Origin: an uncultured Clostridia bacterium
GTDB lineage: Bacteria; Bacillota; Clostridia; Christensenellales; UBA1242
Assembly: GCA_946487985.1 (NCBI GenBank)
Contig: CAMLUY010000012.1
Location: forward strand, 1 to 14,017
Reading direction: 5' to 3'
DNA length: 14,017 bases
The notes beneath the pieces were generated by a model. It was not told where the DNA came from, did not search any database, and saw only the letters and a list, made by a program, of their open reading frames with translations. Below, piece after piece: positions 13,965 through 14,017 of this stretch (position 1 is its first letter; every line of letters begins with the position of its first letter). Made by a program: the position numbers and the translations under genes.

Positions 13965-14017
13965 GGAGAGATGGCTGAGCGGTCGAAAGCGGCGGTCTTG
14001 AAAACCGTTGAGGTGAA
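13965..14017 (+). tRNA. tRNA-Ser(UGA), 5' part, cut by the window end
   Basis: The acceptor 5' strand GGAGAGA (13965-13971) is followed by TGGCTGAGCGGTCGAAAGC, the D arm typical of class II tRNAs. The anticodon stem GCGGT/ACCGT (13992-13996 and 14004-14008, one G-U) encloses loop CTTGAAA with anticodon TGA (13999-14001), reading UCA serine codons. The long variable arm begins at the window edge. The T arm and acceptor 3' strand lie outside. Confidence 0.95.

Noticed and set aside
1..14017. CRISPR arrays, insertion sequences, integrase or attachment sites
   Set aside because: No direct repeat arrays, transposase or integrase motifs were seen. The tRNA-Ser 3' end, where an attachment site could lie, is outside the window.

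Overview
The window looks like chromosomal DNA of a low-to-mid GC Firmicute, most likely a clostridial and possibly uncultured gut lineage. The signs are consensus sigma-A promoters, AGGAGG-type ribosome binding sites, A/T-rich spacers, a T-box leader on an aminoacyl-tRNA synthetase operon, lipobox and BspA-like proteins, and an archaeal/eukaryotic-type AspRS next to a bacterial AsnRS. The species cannot be named from this sequence. All stop codons fit the standard bacterial code.

Layout. (1) 7-2910, minus strand: a two-gene operon of a PAPS-reductase-like PP-loop ATPase (zinc ribbon, APS-reductase-type cysteines, C-terminal ferredoxin) followed, with a 14-base overlap, by a cysteine desulfurase. 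It has its own promoter and a possible attenuator in the leader. (2) 3014-6420, plus strand: uppP (undecaprenyl diphosphatase), then a calcium-type P-type ATPase. (3) 6450-7658, minus strand: a FAD-dependent oxidoreductase converging on the ATPase. (4) 7736-10491, plus strand: short, mostly singly transcribed genes. They encode a GNAT acetyltransferase, a lipoprotein (Listeria-Bacteroides repeat plus BspA-like LRR), an 83-residue two-helix membrane protein with its own terminator, and a secreted polysaccharide deacetylase preceded by a 10-bp perfect inverted repeat. (5) 10530-13617, plus strand: consensus promoter, T-box with Asp specifier GAC, archaeal-type aspS, asnS, and a strong terminator. 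(6) 13618-14017: a non-coding stretch with another perfect consensus promoter, a roughly 130-nt region whose ends can form a 15-bp helix, and the 5' part of tRNA-Ser(UGA), cut by the window end.

Most of this is housekeeping: cell-envelope recycling, ion transport, tRNA charging. The least explained parts are the cysteine desulfurase/PP-loop ATPase pair, which looks like a self-contained sulfur-transfer module of unknown target, and the structured element in front of tRNA-Ser, which starts almost exactly at the predicted transcription start.
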